Positions 1 through 11,403 of a DNA stretch of 64,000 bases are shown here, piece by piece. The notes beneath the pieces were generated by a model. The model was not told the DNA's origin, ran no database searches, and saw only the letters and a list, made by a program, of their open reading frames with translations. The first letter of the stretch is position 1. Each line of letters starts with the position of its first letter. The position numbers were made by a program, and so were the translations under genes. The stretch is from Capsicum annuum (lineage: Eukaryota > Streptophyta > Magnoliopsida > Solanales > Solanaceae): positions 45,344 to 109,343 of the forward strand of contig NW_025880663.1 in assembly GCF_002878395.1 (NCBI RefSeq), read 5' to 3'.

Positions 1-662
1 TGTTTTTGCCACAACACTTTGACCAAGGGAACCTCTTTGTTCCTCAATCTACAGATCTGGTGGTCTAAAATTTCAACTGGAATCTCTTCAAACAAAAGGC
101 TAGTTAGGATATATGGGCTCTCTGAAGGATCCAAAACAACGAAATCACCACTGTGCCTCTTAAGCATGGAGATATGAAATATAGGATGCACATCTGACAA
201 CTTTGTGGGCAACTCAAGCTCATAGGCTACTCTCTCCACCCGACTTATGATTCTATAGGGGACAACATACCAAGGACTAAGCTTCCCCTTCTTGCCAAAC
301 CTTTTCACCCTTTTTATAGGCGAGATTTTGAGATACACTAAGTCATTAACTTCAAACTCAAGGTCTCTTCTTCTCACATCAGCATATGACTTCTGACGAC
401 TCTGGGCTGTCTTTAACCTTTCTCTAATCAACTTTACCTTCTCCATAGCCTTAAATACTACATCAGGTCCAATTAAAGTAGCCTCACCCACTTTAAACCA
501 GCCTATGGGTGATCTACATCTTCTGCCATACAAAGCCTTAAATGGTGCCATCTTGATGCTAGCATGGTAACTATTGTTATACACAAACTCAATCAATGGT
601 AAATACTCATCCCAACTACCTTTGAAGTTAAGAGAACATTCTCTCAATATATCCTCCAAAGT
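1..662 (-). pseudogene. Element K: integrase C-terminal part and start of chromodomain tail
   Basis: Minus-strand continuation of the K polyprotein, running off the left edge of the window. Reading from about 660 downward it gives LEDILRECSLNFKGSW, then an integrase C-terminal stretch (IEFVYNNSYHASIKMAPF, then ALYGRRCRSPIGWF). Next comes the GPY/F-type region with its lysine/glycine-rich KKGK turn, and finally the chromodomain-like start near 1-120 (EIPVEIL, RLRNKEVPLVKVL). The join to the upstream integrase core carries one in-frame stop where Gln is expected (CAA to TAA, around 661-665). This module is known to bind DNA and, through the chromodomain, to bias integration toward heterochromatin. 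The end of the protein and the 3' LTR lie outside the window. Family assignment is confident; the gene is non-functional as it stands. Confidence 0.85.
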
Positions 663-1290
663 TTAGATAGTTCTCTCAGACTGACCACCTTTCTGCGGAT
701 GAAAAACGGAACTCAAATAAACTTGGGTACCAATACCCTTCTGGAATTCCCTCCAAAACTGAGAAGTAAACTGAGTACCCCTATCTGAGATGATAGACAA
801 GGAAACTCCATGCAACTTGACCAACTCCCGAATATACAATCTAGCATAATCCTCAGCTGTATAGGATATATGCACGAGAAAAAAATGTGCTGACTTAGTC
901 AGCCTGTCTACAACTACCAAATAGAATCATGGTGATGACGCGAAAGAGGTAAACCCATCACAAAATCCATATTCACTTCTTCCCACTTCCAAGTAGGTAT
1001 ACCAAATTCTTGCATCACACCACTAGGTCTCTGGTGCTCTACCTTGACCTGTTGGCAAGTTGGATACTTAGCTACAAACTCAGCTATGTTGTTCTTCATA
1101 CCACTCCACCAATAGATTTCCCACAAGTCGCGGTACATCTTGGTAGTATCGGGATGATTAGAATATCGTGTGCCATGTGCTTCAGTGAAAATTCTCTGCC
1201 TGAGATCATCAACACAAGGAACACACAATCTACCCTGCATTCTCAACACCCCATCTCCCCTTTGGGAGAAAAACTCTAGTTTTTGATCCT
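663..1290 (-). pseudogene. Element K: integrase zinc domain and catalytic core (one frameshift)
   Basis: Ty3/gypsy integrase. The N-terminal HHCC zinc domain is readable in the frame ending near 914: H143 and H150 of that 229-residue stretch (EAHGTRYSNHPD), followed by YPTCQQ where CPxC is expected, so one zinc Cys is Tyr. The first catalytic Asp is in MDFVMGLP. A frameshift at about 914-920 moves to the second frame, which starts MVVVDRLTKSAHF and carries the second Asp (SIISDRGTQFT, residue 46) and the catalytic Glu (GQSERTI, residue 82). The DDE triad is therefore complete across the two frames. It is the best preserved integrase in the window, but inactive because of the frameshift, the lost Cys and the following stop. 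Confidence 0.88.
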
Positions 1291-1929
1291 TAACTGACTC
1301 CTTCAATCTGATCAAACTAGCATCTAAGTCTTGCTTTTTCTTCACTTTCAAAACCAAAGAGGATTTGGAACTACTCTGCACCAAAATACTCCCCTCAGCA
1401 GAATTAAGCAACCAAACAGCAAATCTAGCCAGACAATGCACATCATGAGCCAACTCTTTCTTACCCTTATTTACATGAGTCACACTGCCCATAGATAACC
1501 TGCTAAGGATATCTGCCACTATGTTTGCCTTGCTCGAATGGTACAAGACGCTCATATCATAATCTTTTAGCAACACTAACCATCTCCTCTGGTGAAGATT
1601 CATCTCCCTTTAAGAAAACACATATTGCAAGCTTTTGTGGTCTGTAAACACATCAACATGAACACCATAAAAATAGTGCTCCAAATTTCCAAAGCAAAAA
1701 CCACAGTAACTAATTCCAGATCATGGGTTGGGTAGTTCTTTTCATATGGCTTCAACTGTCTAGAGGCATAGGCTATAACTTTACCTCTCTGCATCAACAC
1801 AAAACCCAAACCATCTCTAAAGGCATCACCATACACCACAAAACCATCTGTACCACTAGGTAAAGTCAACATAGGGGCTGAGGTAAGTCGAGTCTTCAAC
1901 TCTTGAAAACACTTCTCACAGGAATCCGA
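1291..1929 (-). pseudogene. Element K: RNase H and connection to integrase
   Basis: RNase H of the K polyprotein. The segment from 1899 to 1600 reads [20 protein letters not shown], then [17 protein letters not shown] (catalytic Asp in YGDA, family YCDAS) and [16 protein letters not shown] (catalytic Glu in DLEL). A frameshift follows LEIW. The adjoining frame, starting at 1603, continues with LHQRRWLVLLKDYDMSVLYH and ANIVADILSRLSMGS, the last RNase H helix with its conserved Asp. A variable linker, rich in Lys and Ser, leads into the integrase zinc domain. The order RT, RH, IN is that of Ty3/gypsy and excludes Ty1/copia. Confidence 0.85.
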
Positions 1930-2660
1930 TCAAAGGAACTTAACTTTCTTTTGGGTCAACCGGGTCATGGGGGATGCAATAGAAGAGAAATCATCAACAA
2001 AACGGTGGTAGTAGTCAGCTAGACCTAAGAAACTCCTAATGCCTAACGGATATATATGTCTGGACCAGTTTCTTACAACTTCTGTCTTTTGGGGATCAAC
2101 TCTAATGCCTTTGGCTGAAATGATATGACCTAGAAAGGCTACTGATCTTAACCAAAATTCACACTTGCTGAATTTGGCGAACAACTGATGATCTCTAAGA
2201 GTTTGCAAAACAATTCTAAGGTGATTTGCATGGTCATTCTTAGTACGGGAGTAAACAAGGATATCATCAATGAACACTATGAAAAACATATTAAGATATT
2301 GCTTGAACACTCAATTCATGAGGTCCATGAAAGCCGCTGGAGCATTGGTTAGCCTAAAAGACATGACTAGAAACTCAAAGTAACCATAACAGGTTTGGAA
2401 AGTTGTCTTTAGGATATCACACTCCCTTACTTTAAGTTGATGATAGCCGGATCTAAGGTATATCTTTGAGAAATAACTCGCACCTTGCAACTAATCAAAC
2501 AAGTTTTCAATTCTCAGAAGAGGATACTTATTCTTGACTTTGACCTTATTAAGCTGATGATAGTCAATGTCCATATGTAAAGAACTATCTTTCTTTCACA
2601 CGAATAGAACAAGTGTGCCCCAAGGTGACACACAGGGCCTTATAAGACCTTTGTCTAAAA
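1930..2660 (-). pseudogene. Element K: reverse transcriptase (downstream copy)
   Basis: Ty3/gypsy reverse transcriptase. The 126-residue stretch from 2310 to 1930 carries the catalytic box [13 protein letters not shown] (xIDD intact), then [20 protein letters not shown] and [16 protein letters not shown], the palm-to-thumb signature, and ends at LTQKKVKF before the RNase H. Upstream, 2311-2660 holds the finger/palm part (positions matching YHQL, CDIPKT, [20 protein letters not shown]) but is broken by several stops and frameshifts. The 2095-2665 section is repeated at 3356-3933, at roughly nine-tenths identity by eye. Confidence 0.87.
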
Positions 2661-3355
2661 GATCTTTGAGTTTCTCTTTCAACTCCTTAAGCTCTGTAGG
2701 TGCCATATGGTAAGGATGAATAGAAATAGGTTGAGTATCAAGAAGAAGGTCAATCCTAAATTCTATCTCTCTATCGGAAGGTACCCCTGGGAGATCTTCC
2801 AGAAAAACATCAGGGAACTCATTAACAATGTTGGTTGACTTAATGGTTGGAGCTTCGAACCTAGTGTCCCTAACTCAAACTAGATTATAAATGTAACCTT
2901 TGGATATTAGCTTTCTGGCTTTGAGATAGGATATAAAATAACTCTTGCGAGATACTGAACTCCCAGACCACTCAAAGATTGGCTTATCCAAAAACTAAAA
3001 CTTAACCACACGGGTACGACAGTCTATAGATGCATAGGAGGAATAAAGCCAATCCATACCTAGAATAAGGTCAAAATCCACCATGTCCAACTCTATCAAA
3101 TCAGCAAGTATGATACTATGAAAACTAGTAAGGGCATACTTTTTATACACTTATTTAGCAATAACTAACTCCCCCACAGGAGTAGATACTAGGAAAGGCT
3201 CAAGAATCTTTTTGGAACTTATTTCAAAACTCATAGCTACAAGTAGGGTAACATAAGAGAAACTTGACCCGGGGTCCAACAACACATAAACATCAAAGTG
3301 AAAAAACATGGAGAATACTAGTAACAACGTCGGGAGAATCCTCTTGCTCCTGACG
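2661..3355 (-). pseudogene. Element K: aspartic protease and PR-RT linker
   Basis: Retropepsin-type protease that would cut the polyprotein. The segment 3345-3151 includes [20 protein letters not shown], with the active-site DPG(S) triad, then [19 protein letters not shown]. Downstream (about 3120-3000) the conserved LIELDMVDFD and LGMDWLYSSYASIDCRTRVV motifs follow in another frame. The linker to RT then shows the [24 protein letters not shown] region around 2700-2790. Just upstream of the protease, a second frame reads [18 protein letters not shown], the normal lead-in to PR, so the junction at about 3350 cuts the gag end and joins it to a piece of RT. Confidence 0.8.
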
Positions 3356-3933
3356 GGATCAACTCTAATGCCTTTGGCTAAAATGATATCACCCAGAAAG
3401 GCTATTGATCTTAGCCAAAATTCACACTTGCTAAATTTGGCAAACAACTGATAATCTCTAAGATTTTGCAAAATAATTCTAAGGTGATTTGCATAGTATT
3501 CTTAGTATGAAAGTAAACAAGGATATCATTTATGAACACTATGGCAAACATATCAAGATACTGCTTGAACACTCAATTCATGAGGTCCATGAAAGCCGTT
3601 GAAGCATTGGTTAGCCCAAAAGACATGACTAGAAACTCAAAGAGACCATAACGGGTTTGGAAGACTGTCTTTGGGATATCACACTCCCTTACTTTAAGTT
3701 GATGATAGTTGGATCTAAGGTCTATCTTCAAAAAATAACTCGCACCTTTCAACTGATCAAGCAGGTCACCAATTCTAAGAAGAGAATACTTATTCTTGAC
3801 TGTGACCTTATTAAGCTGATGATAGCTAATGCACATACGCAAAGAACCATCTTTCTTTCACACGAATAGAACAAGTGTTCCCCAAGGTGACACACTGGGC
3901 CTTATAAAACCTTTGTCTAAAAGATATTTGAGT
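3356..3933 (-). pseudogene. Element K: duplicated reverse transcriptase segment upstream of protease
   Basis: A second copy of the RT finger/palm region. The 89-residue stretch 3842-3573 reads [57 protein letters not shown] and [16 protein letters not shown]. The segment from 3471 adds [19 protein letters not shown] and stops at KGIRVDP, where it is fused to the protease lead-in. The xIDD region between the two frames is frameshifted. It matches 2095-2665 base for base over most of its length, so the order RT-PR-RT is a rearrangement (template switch or unequal recombination), not a new domain architecture. Confidence 0.85.
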
Positions 3934-4419
3934 CAAAATTACCCTTTTTAACTTCTATATAAAGCTGGAAAAATTAAACTGGAAAACCCAATTTTATAGG
4001 CCACCGCGATGCACCACTATCGCAGTGGCTCATAGGAATTTGACAAACGGGATTCTGGGGGTCACTGTGATGCGGTGCCATCACGTTGTCCTACTAGTTG
4101 GGACCTAGAAATTCAGTGCGATGCACCGCTATCATAGAGTTCCACTAGAAATTGACAATTGTTAAATAGACCCTCTCCGCGATGTGGCAAGCACTAAAAT
4201 GACGTTGTTTAATGACTAGGAATTAAATTACCCATAACTTCATGCCCGGTTATCCTATTTGGGTAGATCTTATGTCATTGGAAAGCTAATTAAATTTCCT
4301 ATATGATAAACAGTCAAAATTAGGGAAATTCTATATGGTTTAAATGATACTCACTTAGGAAGTCATTCCTTAACCTTCTTGAGGCAAAATTAAGCTTAAG
4401 AAAAGTTTGGGGTATTACA
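3934..4419 (-). repeat. Element K: LTR stub (5' start of an LTR, minus orientation)
   Basis: Non-coding. On the minus strand it starts TGTAATACCCCAAAC (right edge at 4419), a normal LTR start, and continues through the element-wide box TCATTGGAAAGCTAATT (compare 54875-54895 in G). It then enters a CG-rich patch at 3990-4200 built from words such as CGCGATGCACC, CTATCGCAGTGG and GATGCGGTGCC. It breaks off at 3933 directly into RT sequence, so the rest of the LTR, the leader and gag are missing. Confidence 0.7.
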
Positions 4420-4424
4420 ATACT

Positions 4425-4645
4425 ATAATGATATGTTGATACCCGATGCAAATGGATGATATTGTGATAATATTTTAATACCCGATGTGGCTGGATATAT
4501 TATGATGATATGATGATACCTTGTGCGGCCAGATGATATTGTGATTATATGATGATACCCGATGCATCCCAAGGATATTGTGATGTTACATTGATGCCCA
4601 GAAAGGTTGGAGGATGCTATGATGATATGATAATGCTTAGCAAGG
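4425..4645 (+). repeat. Degenerate ~50-bp tandem repeat in LTR L
   Basis: About four imperfect units, each built as GATATGATGATACCCGATGC, a variable GGCC-like word, then GATGATATTGTGAT. Units start near 4430, 4474, 4520 and 4570, and decay toward 4645. It is a minisatellite inside an LTR. Confidence 0.6.
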
Positions 4646-5706
4646 CCAAAAAATTATTATTGATGTACCAATGTGTACATCTACCATTTTAAGTTCGGTT
4701 ATCCCTATGTAAGGTAATTATGTGCTTACTTATGCTCTTGTACATCTAGGTATAATGTTGATATTAGAGATGTCGATTATAGTCTTATAATGTGTTAAGG
4801 TATAAAATGGTATAGTTGTTGTGTTAAGGATGAAACATTCTTAGTGGTGGATATGGATTAAGTGGCTAATATACTAATGGATTAGTGAGCCTTTGTGAAG
4901 AGGGCTAGTGGCATTAATGGCTATTAATAATGATGATTATTTTATAATTAAAGTTGGTGGTAATGGGAATAGCGATGGTGATGATTTATTTCTATTAATG
5001 AATAAGTCTATGATGTTTGGTTAGTTGTTGAGCAAGGATTTATGGATTAATGATGCTAGTTAATAAAAGATGTTATTTTATAGATGAGCAACGAACTAAT
5101 GGTGATTAGCGGTCATTGATGAATTGTAACTAGTGGAAGTACGATGAATAGAATTAGGTATTGGTTAATTAATGAATATAGCACTGAGATGAATATTCGC
5201 TAGAGGCTAGATATTGGCAAGTTAGTGAATAGTGGTTAGTTGTTGACCTATGAATAGTATTTATGTGTTTAATAGTAGATAGATGATAATTAGAGGTTAT
5301 ATGATGGATAGTGAGTAAATGTGTTTAGTATTAAGCATTGGCTAGCTAATAATGAATGAATAGAATGTATTGATGAGATAGATAACTATATTATCGTTTG
5401 GTAATGGTTATGAGTAGATTGGAATAGGTTATTAAATTACGATTATGGATGATGATTATGAATGTTGGCAAATGGTTATTTGACGAAAATTGTGGAAAAC
5501 TATGGTCAATGAGAAAGTTTGGATATATTGTTGACTTCATCCTTTTATGATTCTCTTGTGTGCACTCTCCAGTGAAATTGGATGTCATGATGAGTTCCTT
5601 AATTTATGCACTAGTTGGTGTATGGGCGCCAACTTTGTACTTGTGTTTTCTTGTGATTATACCTGTGTTGCCTTATGACTTCGAATTATTTATTCCTTAC
5701 GATCGA

Positions 5707-5908
5707 AGGTATTGGCTTGTGTTGATGCCTTATGTTATATTGTTGTTATGATATTTATTACTTGTTATATATGGTGATATTGGCATGTATTGATGCCTTA
5801 TGTTATATTACTATCCCAATATTTAATTCTTGTTATGTACAATGATATTGGCATGTGTTGATGTCTTATGTTACATTGTTATTCTTATGTGCTTACTTAT
5901 TATATACA
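5707..5908 (+). repeat. ~68-bp tandem repeat, three copies, in LTR L
   Basis: Three adjacent copies share GATATTGGCATGTGTTGATG, CCTTATGTTATATT and CTTGTTATATA in the same order, with starts near 5707, 5773 and 5842. Copies two and three are closer to each other than to copy one. Confidence 0.7.
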
Positions 5909-6470
5909 AGGACGATGGAGACGATTCAGGTTTGATTCTGCACCCTTACTTAGTTATGATTATCTTACATTTTATCATCCTTATATCATGATTTAGCTTA
6001 GTCAACCGATGATTCCTACTAAGGACCCGTTGTTTTGGTACTCATACTACACTTCTATGCCTTTTGGTACAGATTCAAGAATTAGTTATTGCTGTTCATC
6101 ATGGTTCATACGGTGTTTGATAGTCGAGGATAGGATAAGATCTTAAAGTTTGATTCACCCAATTTCCTTTTATCTCTTGTATTTAGTCTTTAGTATTTGA
6201 GATGGAGGTATTAATTATTCTTGACTTAGAGTTGTACTGATACTATTAGTTTCTCTTGTACTAACTCTACCAGGTTTAGGGATTGGTATCTTTTTTGACT
6301 ATTTATTCAATCTTGAACCCTTATTTTTTTAATTGATTTTCTTAAATTTCTCCTAAGTTGGGCCTTTCTTACAGGATTAACCCATTGCGTCAGCTTCGGG
6401 TTATAGTATCGGCTTACCTATTAGTAGGAATTTATAGGTGCCATCATGAATCATAAATCGGGTCATGATA

Positions 6471-7660
6471 GGATCATCTTTACAAAGTTGAAAGAACATA
6501 AAATAAGGGATTTTTACTGTAAGTATTCTACCTAGGTTTCACTCCAGTGATAGATCCATCACTGTAGCAAAGTCAAAGAGAGGCAAGGAGTGATTGTGCA
6601 AATGTCACTGCGGTGATGAATCTTTCACTATTGTCAATCATAACAAGTGACTTTGAGCCATATTTATCTTGCATTTTTCCATCACAATGTTGATCTATGA
6701 ACACTTTAAAACTTCTATTCCCTGAAATTTAAAATTTTAAACAAAGTAGACCCTGATCCTAATTTGATATTCATTTATCATGCGTTTCCCAAATCTTTCA
6801 CCGATTTAGACACTAATCCCTCAAAAAGACCATAAATCTCAAAAAGTTTTTAACATAAACAGTATAGTTTGGACCACACAAGGATCCCAAGTATATCTTC
6901 AAAGATAAAATAGAAAATAAGACAAAATTCAAATCACAGAAATAAAGGCATACCTAAAATCAGAAAAATCAAGACATACGTCATATCACATAAATGAAGA
7001 CATACCTTAAATCACCCTAGCCTTTACAATCCATGGATATCCTTTTGTGACAAATCATCTCATATCCTTCATAACAATCACTTATACTTAAGAAACTCAT
7101 TTATCAAACAGTAAGGAAACAATGTAATCAATGCAATAACAATCCATACAAGGAATACATATAACATTCTACCATATCAAAACAAAAATATTTAAAACGC
7201 TAGTATTTTTTGATAAACATAACCAATAAACTAACAAAAGGGTTATGCATACCAACTTCACTGAACACCACCATATACACTATATCAAAGAGCATAACCA
7301 CCTAAAAGACACATTTATCAGTAAATTCAAGCATGAATCACAACCTTATGGTACAAGGCCTATGCCTCTGATTGATATCTAACGATTATAATAACATTAT
7401 TCCAATATTTAAAACATTGCTTAGGTACCAGTTGGATCAACTAATCTTAATTGTTATTGTTATGATACCAATTAGAATCTAAATGATACCTATTGGACTT
7501 AACTCGAGGAGTGAATAATTAGATAGCATGATAGGAGAGGAAAAAATATTTATTTCCTGGATTCCTTATAGTATACTAAGGATTTAATGTGGACGTCAAT
7601 ATTCCAATACAAAAGACACTACTAGACATTTTCTCTTATACTAGGAGATCAACTACCTAA
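6471..7660. repeat. Non-coding LTR-like debris, no gene
   Basis: No coding signal. Words such as CACTGCGGTGATGAATC and GTGATAGATCCATCACTG at 6540-6640 form the same sort of CG-rich self-complementary patch seen in the other LTRs. The reiterated text around 7350-7500 (CCAGTTGGATC, CCAATTAGAATC) is also LTR-like. It probably belongs to the minus-strand element whose PBS lies at 7661, but no open frame supports an internal region. Confidence 0.4.
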
Positions 7661-7673
7661 GCTTTGATATCAA
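7661..7673 (-). other. Primer-binding site next to a minus-strand 5' LTR
   Basis: On the minus strand the LTR ends in GGATTTTGACA (plus 7676-7686). Two bases further comes TTGATATCAAAGC, close to TTGGTATCAGAGC, the complement of initiator tRNA-Met used by most plant LTR elements. The leader that follows has the usual CTTAGGTAGTTGATC text. Confidence 0.65.
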
Positions 7674-7675
7674 CT

Positions 7676-9009
7676 TGTCAAAATCCAAATCACGGATATT
7701 TGGCCAACTACCCAATTCTACCCTAGATAGGAGAACTCTTACCACCGAACCTTTAATCACTACTAAAACTTACAACTATAGACATTTTTATATAATAAAA
7801 CTTTCGTTTACAAAAATACTTAAGAAAATATTATAGAAATTAATTACACTATTCCTAAAATCTAGTCTAAAGAAGTGCAAGAACACTAAATGAATGAAGT
7901 ATGATTCAAGATACAATATCTATGTAAGAGTACAATGACATGAGCTGTCGAAGAATGTTGATGCACTATAGAAACTATAATAGATCTATGGCATAGATAT
8001 AGAAAATTATGATACAGTAAGTGTAGAATCAGTAAAACCACATGTACTAGTAGATATCATTGGCTAACCAATGTTAGAATACAAATAATAACAAATAGCA
8101 TTAAAGTAGATATCATGATAGTAACAAACATATAGATCACTAAACATTACCAGCATAATTTAGCATTCTTTAACTCTCAACCTTACCACTCTCTCTTTAT
8201 ATAAGACTACGTAACCAAACTACAAAATACTACCATGTCCACATTCCAACACACTCACCCGCCAAAGACAACATCTATTATCCCTTGACCATGAAAATTT
8301 GGACCCACTACTTTATTCCTGAGTTTCCACCAATAATACTACTATTCTATCTCTCTTTTGAAACCTAGATCAATGCAAGAATGGTAATACAATATCCTCA
8401 CACTTTCAATGTATATATAAAAAATAAGATCTAAACAAAGCCAACATATACCATATATCTAAGTACTCATGTCCATCACTTACACTTAGTAAATTAATCA
8501 ATAATAGTCAAGGAAAAAACATGTGCAAATGTAATAATAAATGCATGTATGCAAGGTGTACACACATATTAGGGTTAGTAAGGACCCTTATCTATGACCT
8601 ATAGAGGATGAGCTCAGTCCATGTGCCGGTCTATTATAGTACTCAATCTATATATTAATCCATATTAGCATAAAGCTCAATCCCAATATCAATCTGTGAT
8701 AGAATGATACCTAATCTATACCAATTTATATTGGTGTGACACCTAACCAATAAGAATTCTTTATGCCATAACATTGATCCTATGATCAACAAAATTAATA
8801 AACTCAATATAACACTCAATGTATGATGACAATCTATATTTTACAAGCATGCGCAAAAGCTATTCACAAATATTTTAGCTTAAATATAAGAAAAGATTTA
8901 AATCTAGTCTATAGCTACATTTAACTTACAGATACATACCCAACCATCAAGAATTATTGACAATTAATTATCATCTATCTTTATCCCAATTCTCTCATTT
9001 ACTTAAGGA
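7676..9009 (-). repeat. Minus-strand LTR remnant (3' end complete, other boundary unresolved)
   Basis: Follows directly from the PBS at 7661-7673 and its TGACA terminus at 7676-7680. It is AT-rich and non-coding. At 8590-8780 there is reiterated text with CTCAATCTATA, CTCAATCCCAATATCAATC and ATACCTAATCTATACC, a degenerate tandem patch. The other end of this LTR is not visible before the next LTR start at 9010. Confidence 0.5.
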
Positions 9010-11403
9010 TGTTATAACCCTTGTAATTACTCTCTATGTATTTTCCTTGATTTCTATGCATTTTAGGTGTTCTGAGACTTTCCACAATGGCTACATGTCA
9101 TTTTGTACTTGCTAAATCTATCACTCTGGCTATCGAATTGTTCGTTTTGGTTTTAGGATCATTTCTTATATTGGAGATATCACCATTAAAGAATATGTCT
9201 TGAACCAAAACTCCTTGTAAATGGCCTCATGTGATAACTCTGATAGTTTTATCAGCTTTAAAATATTAATATTAGGCTAGAAAGATCTTTCGTTCAGGCC
9301 CCAAGGCTTTCAAAGTTGTTTTGGACTATTGAGTAGATTATATGAAAAATGAAAATATAAGTGTTTGCCCTATATTTCGTTGAAACAATCTCGTTTGAAA
9401 GTTTTGATGGCTTTATTGAGTCCAAATATAGAATTTCGTATGGTAGCATTTTTGTTTGTGTTCAAGGGGTTCTGTATGAATCTCAAGAACCAGATTGGAG
9501 TTCATTAGGACTTATCCAAAAATTTGGTGCATGATAGCAGTCAAAGAGCTGCTTTATAGATAGTTACTTTACCGATCCTAAGTTTCTTTATTAGCCATTA
9601 CCATTTTGTTGTGGTTCACTTAAGTGGTCAAAATTCTCTTTAGAAAACATTGCTTTAGCAGCCACGAGACCTCCTTAGTGATCCTCGCCTTTTGTTGCCA
9701 GACTGCTTTAGTGGTCAAGGAGTTGCTTTAACGATGGTCACTTAAAATATCAGTTGACCACTTTAACCGCCCCTGGGGTTGTTTAATCCCCCCTTTTACC
9801 TGATTTTCCCTTATTTATTTAACCTTTTTCTGCCATTTTTAAAGCATTGGACAAAAGAAAGTGTGGGGAATCATCTATTGAAGCTAAGGTAAATTACCCA
9901 GACACTTATTAGTTCCATGTCAAATTTTGTCCCATTTTATTGTAAATTCTTAGAAATTATGTCTTTATATCCTTGGAATTTAGGGGCCTATTTAGACCCT
10001 GTAATGTCCCATTTATGCTCAACCTTTAAGCACTCATTCCTATCCTTCAATGAACCTCGTGATGGATTCAATTTTGGATATGATTTGTATCTCTATGGTC
10101 TTATTCTTGACCCAAACTCAGATCCAAACATCTATATAGAAATTTGGGTATCATTATACTCCTATTGATGTATAGGTTATCATTTTTATAGCATGGCGGT
10201 ATTTTGAGATTATGGATTAAAAATATCAAATTGTAGATAATACAAGGATTTGTAGTTTGGTATTGAGATTAGCTTCAGTCTACTTTTCTTAGTGATATGG
10301 TATGTATTGCAGATTTAATGATAGGTGGGTATGATAGGAAATGTTTATAAATAGGATATTATGATTTAGCCTATTAAGGAATTTGGGGGATAAAAGGGCA
10401 AACTGACCCTTAAGATGGAATGCTTATATGGCGATGCAATCTGTTCACCCTAGAATAGAAGCATATTTACCATAGTTCAAAGTTAAGGATCCTTAAGTAC
10501 AAAACTTTCTATTTGACTTAGTGAATTGGATTATAGTCTAGATAATGGTATTACTTTTATGCTAGTTATATAATATTAGGCCCCAGACCGTGGTTATAAT
10601 ACCAGTTGAATTCCAATTGAGTATTCTACACTTAGAAAAAAGGTATGATCCTAGTATGGACTCTTAGGTGCTTATTGTTATATTGTTTGGATGCTGGTGA
10701 TGGAATACATACATTTGGTGCATTCATGCTTATTTAGTTTGAGGATTCCACTCAAAACCATGATTTTACTACTATTTTATAAAAAGGGTTTTATTCCCAC
10801 TTTTTACTTTTAAAATAAATTCTTTTATAATGTTGATCGTACCACCTTATTCACTGACTTATGAGCTTTCATAACCAAAGATGATGTTTTGGAAATTTGA
10901 CAAAGATTAATTCTGGTCCATGGTTTAACAACTTTTTACCACTACCATTTACTTTAGTCGTTAGAGATTCCAATCCTTTCTACTCTATTATGGTAATTTA
11001 GTCCCCGAGTTGATCTCAGGCAACTAAATTATAGGCTTATACTCTTTTATTAACTATTCGAGTATGTGAATGAATTCATTATTCCAGGTTTATTTTATTA
11101 TAAAATACATCCAAAATCTCTACCCCTCAACCTATCCATATAAGATCCTATTAAAACTATTATTATTACATGTATCTAACTCAAATCAACTACAATTAAA
11201 CCATATTCTACCTTTTGGATTAGTTTTGTTGCTTCAATCCATCAAAATCTCCATCAAGAATGCTTAGAAATCTCCCTCCCTGATCTTGACCTCTATATTA
11301 TAGCAATTCTAAGCTTAGGGTTCACCTGGGATTTTAGAGAAGGCAAACAAAAAAAGCGGTGACAAGTAGGAGAAGGGTTTAACAAAACCCTAGTGGCTTA
11401 CTT
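9010..11403 (+). repeat. LTR fragment B1 (C-type start) and unresolved AT-rich tail
   Basis: Starts TGTTATAACCCTTGTAATTA, matching the start of element C's LTR (12320) and of B2 (11404). It runs in parallel with the C LTR for about 900 bp: GGCTACATGTCATTTTG, CCCCAAGGCTTTCAAAG, GTATGGTAGCATTTTTG, and then the patch of CTTTA/CTTTAG words at 9530-9775. After about 9900 the match is lost. The rest (9900-11403) is AT-rich with no recognised protein, no PBS and no clear LTR end. Short open stretches (for example 9917-10168) have no family features. Confidence 0.5.

Larger units (their letters stand above)
4420..6470 (+). repeat. LTR remnant L (C-type LTR, 3' end complete)
   Basis: Non-coding, AT-rich. 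The last 470 bp (6000-6470) match the end of element C's 5' LTR (25800-26271) in order: CTCATACTACACTTCTATGC, then GGATTGGTATC, TTGGGCC, CGGCTTACCTATTAGT, TAGGTGCCATCATGA and the terminal AATCGGGTCATGATA. No primer-binding site follows, so it is a solo or truncated LTR. The left boundary is not resolved; it abuts the K LTR edge at 4419. It contains two tandem-repeat patches (4425-4645 and 5707-5908). Short ORFs here have no recognisable product. Confidence 0.6.

Noticed and set aside
3151..3471. RT-protease fusion as a novel domain architecture
   Set aside because: The junction at about 3350 coincides with the edge of a direct duplication and shifts frame, so it is a rearrangement product.
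5560..5751. 63-codon open stretch in LTR L
   Set aside because: Ends inside a tandem repeat and has no recognisable motif.
9917..10168. Open stretch of 83 codons starting with Met
   Set aside because: No domain, low complexity, surrounded by LTR-like AT-rich sequence; expected by chance in this composition.
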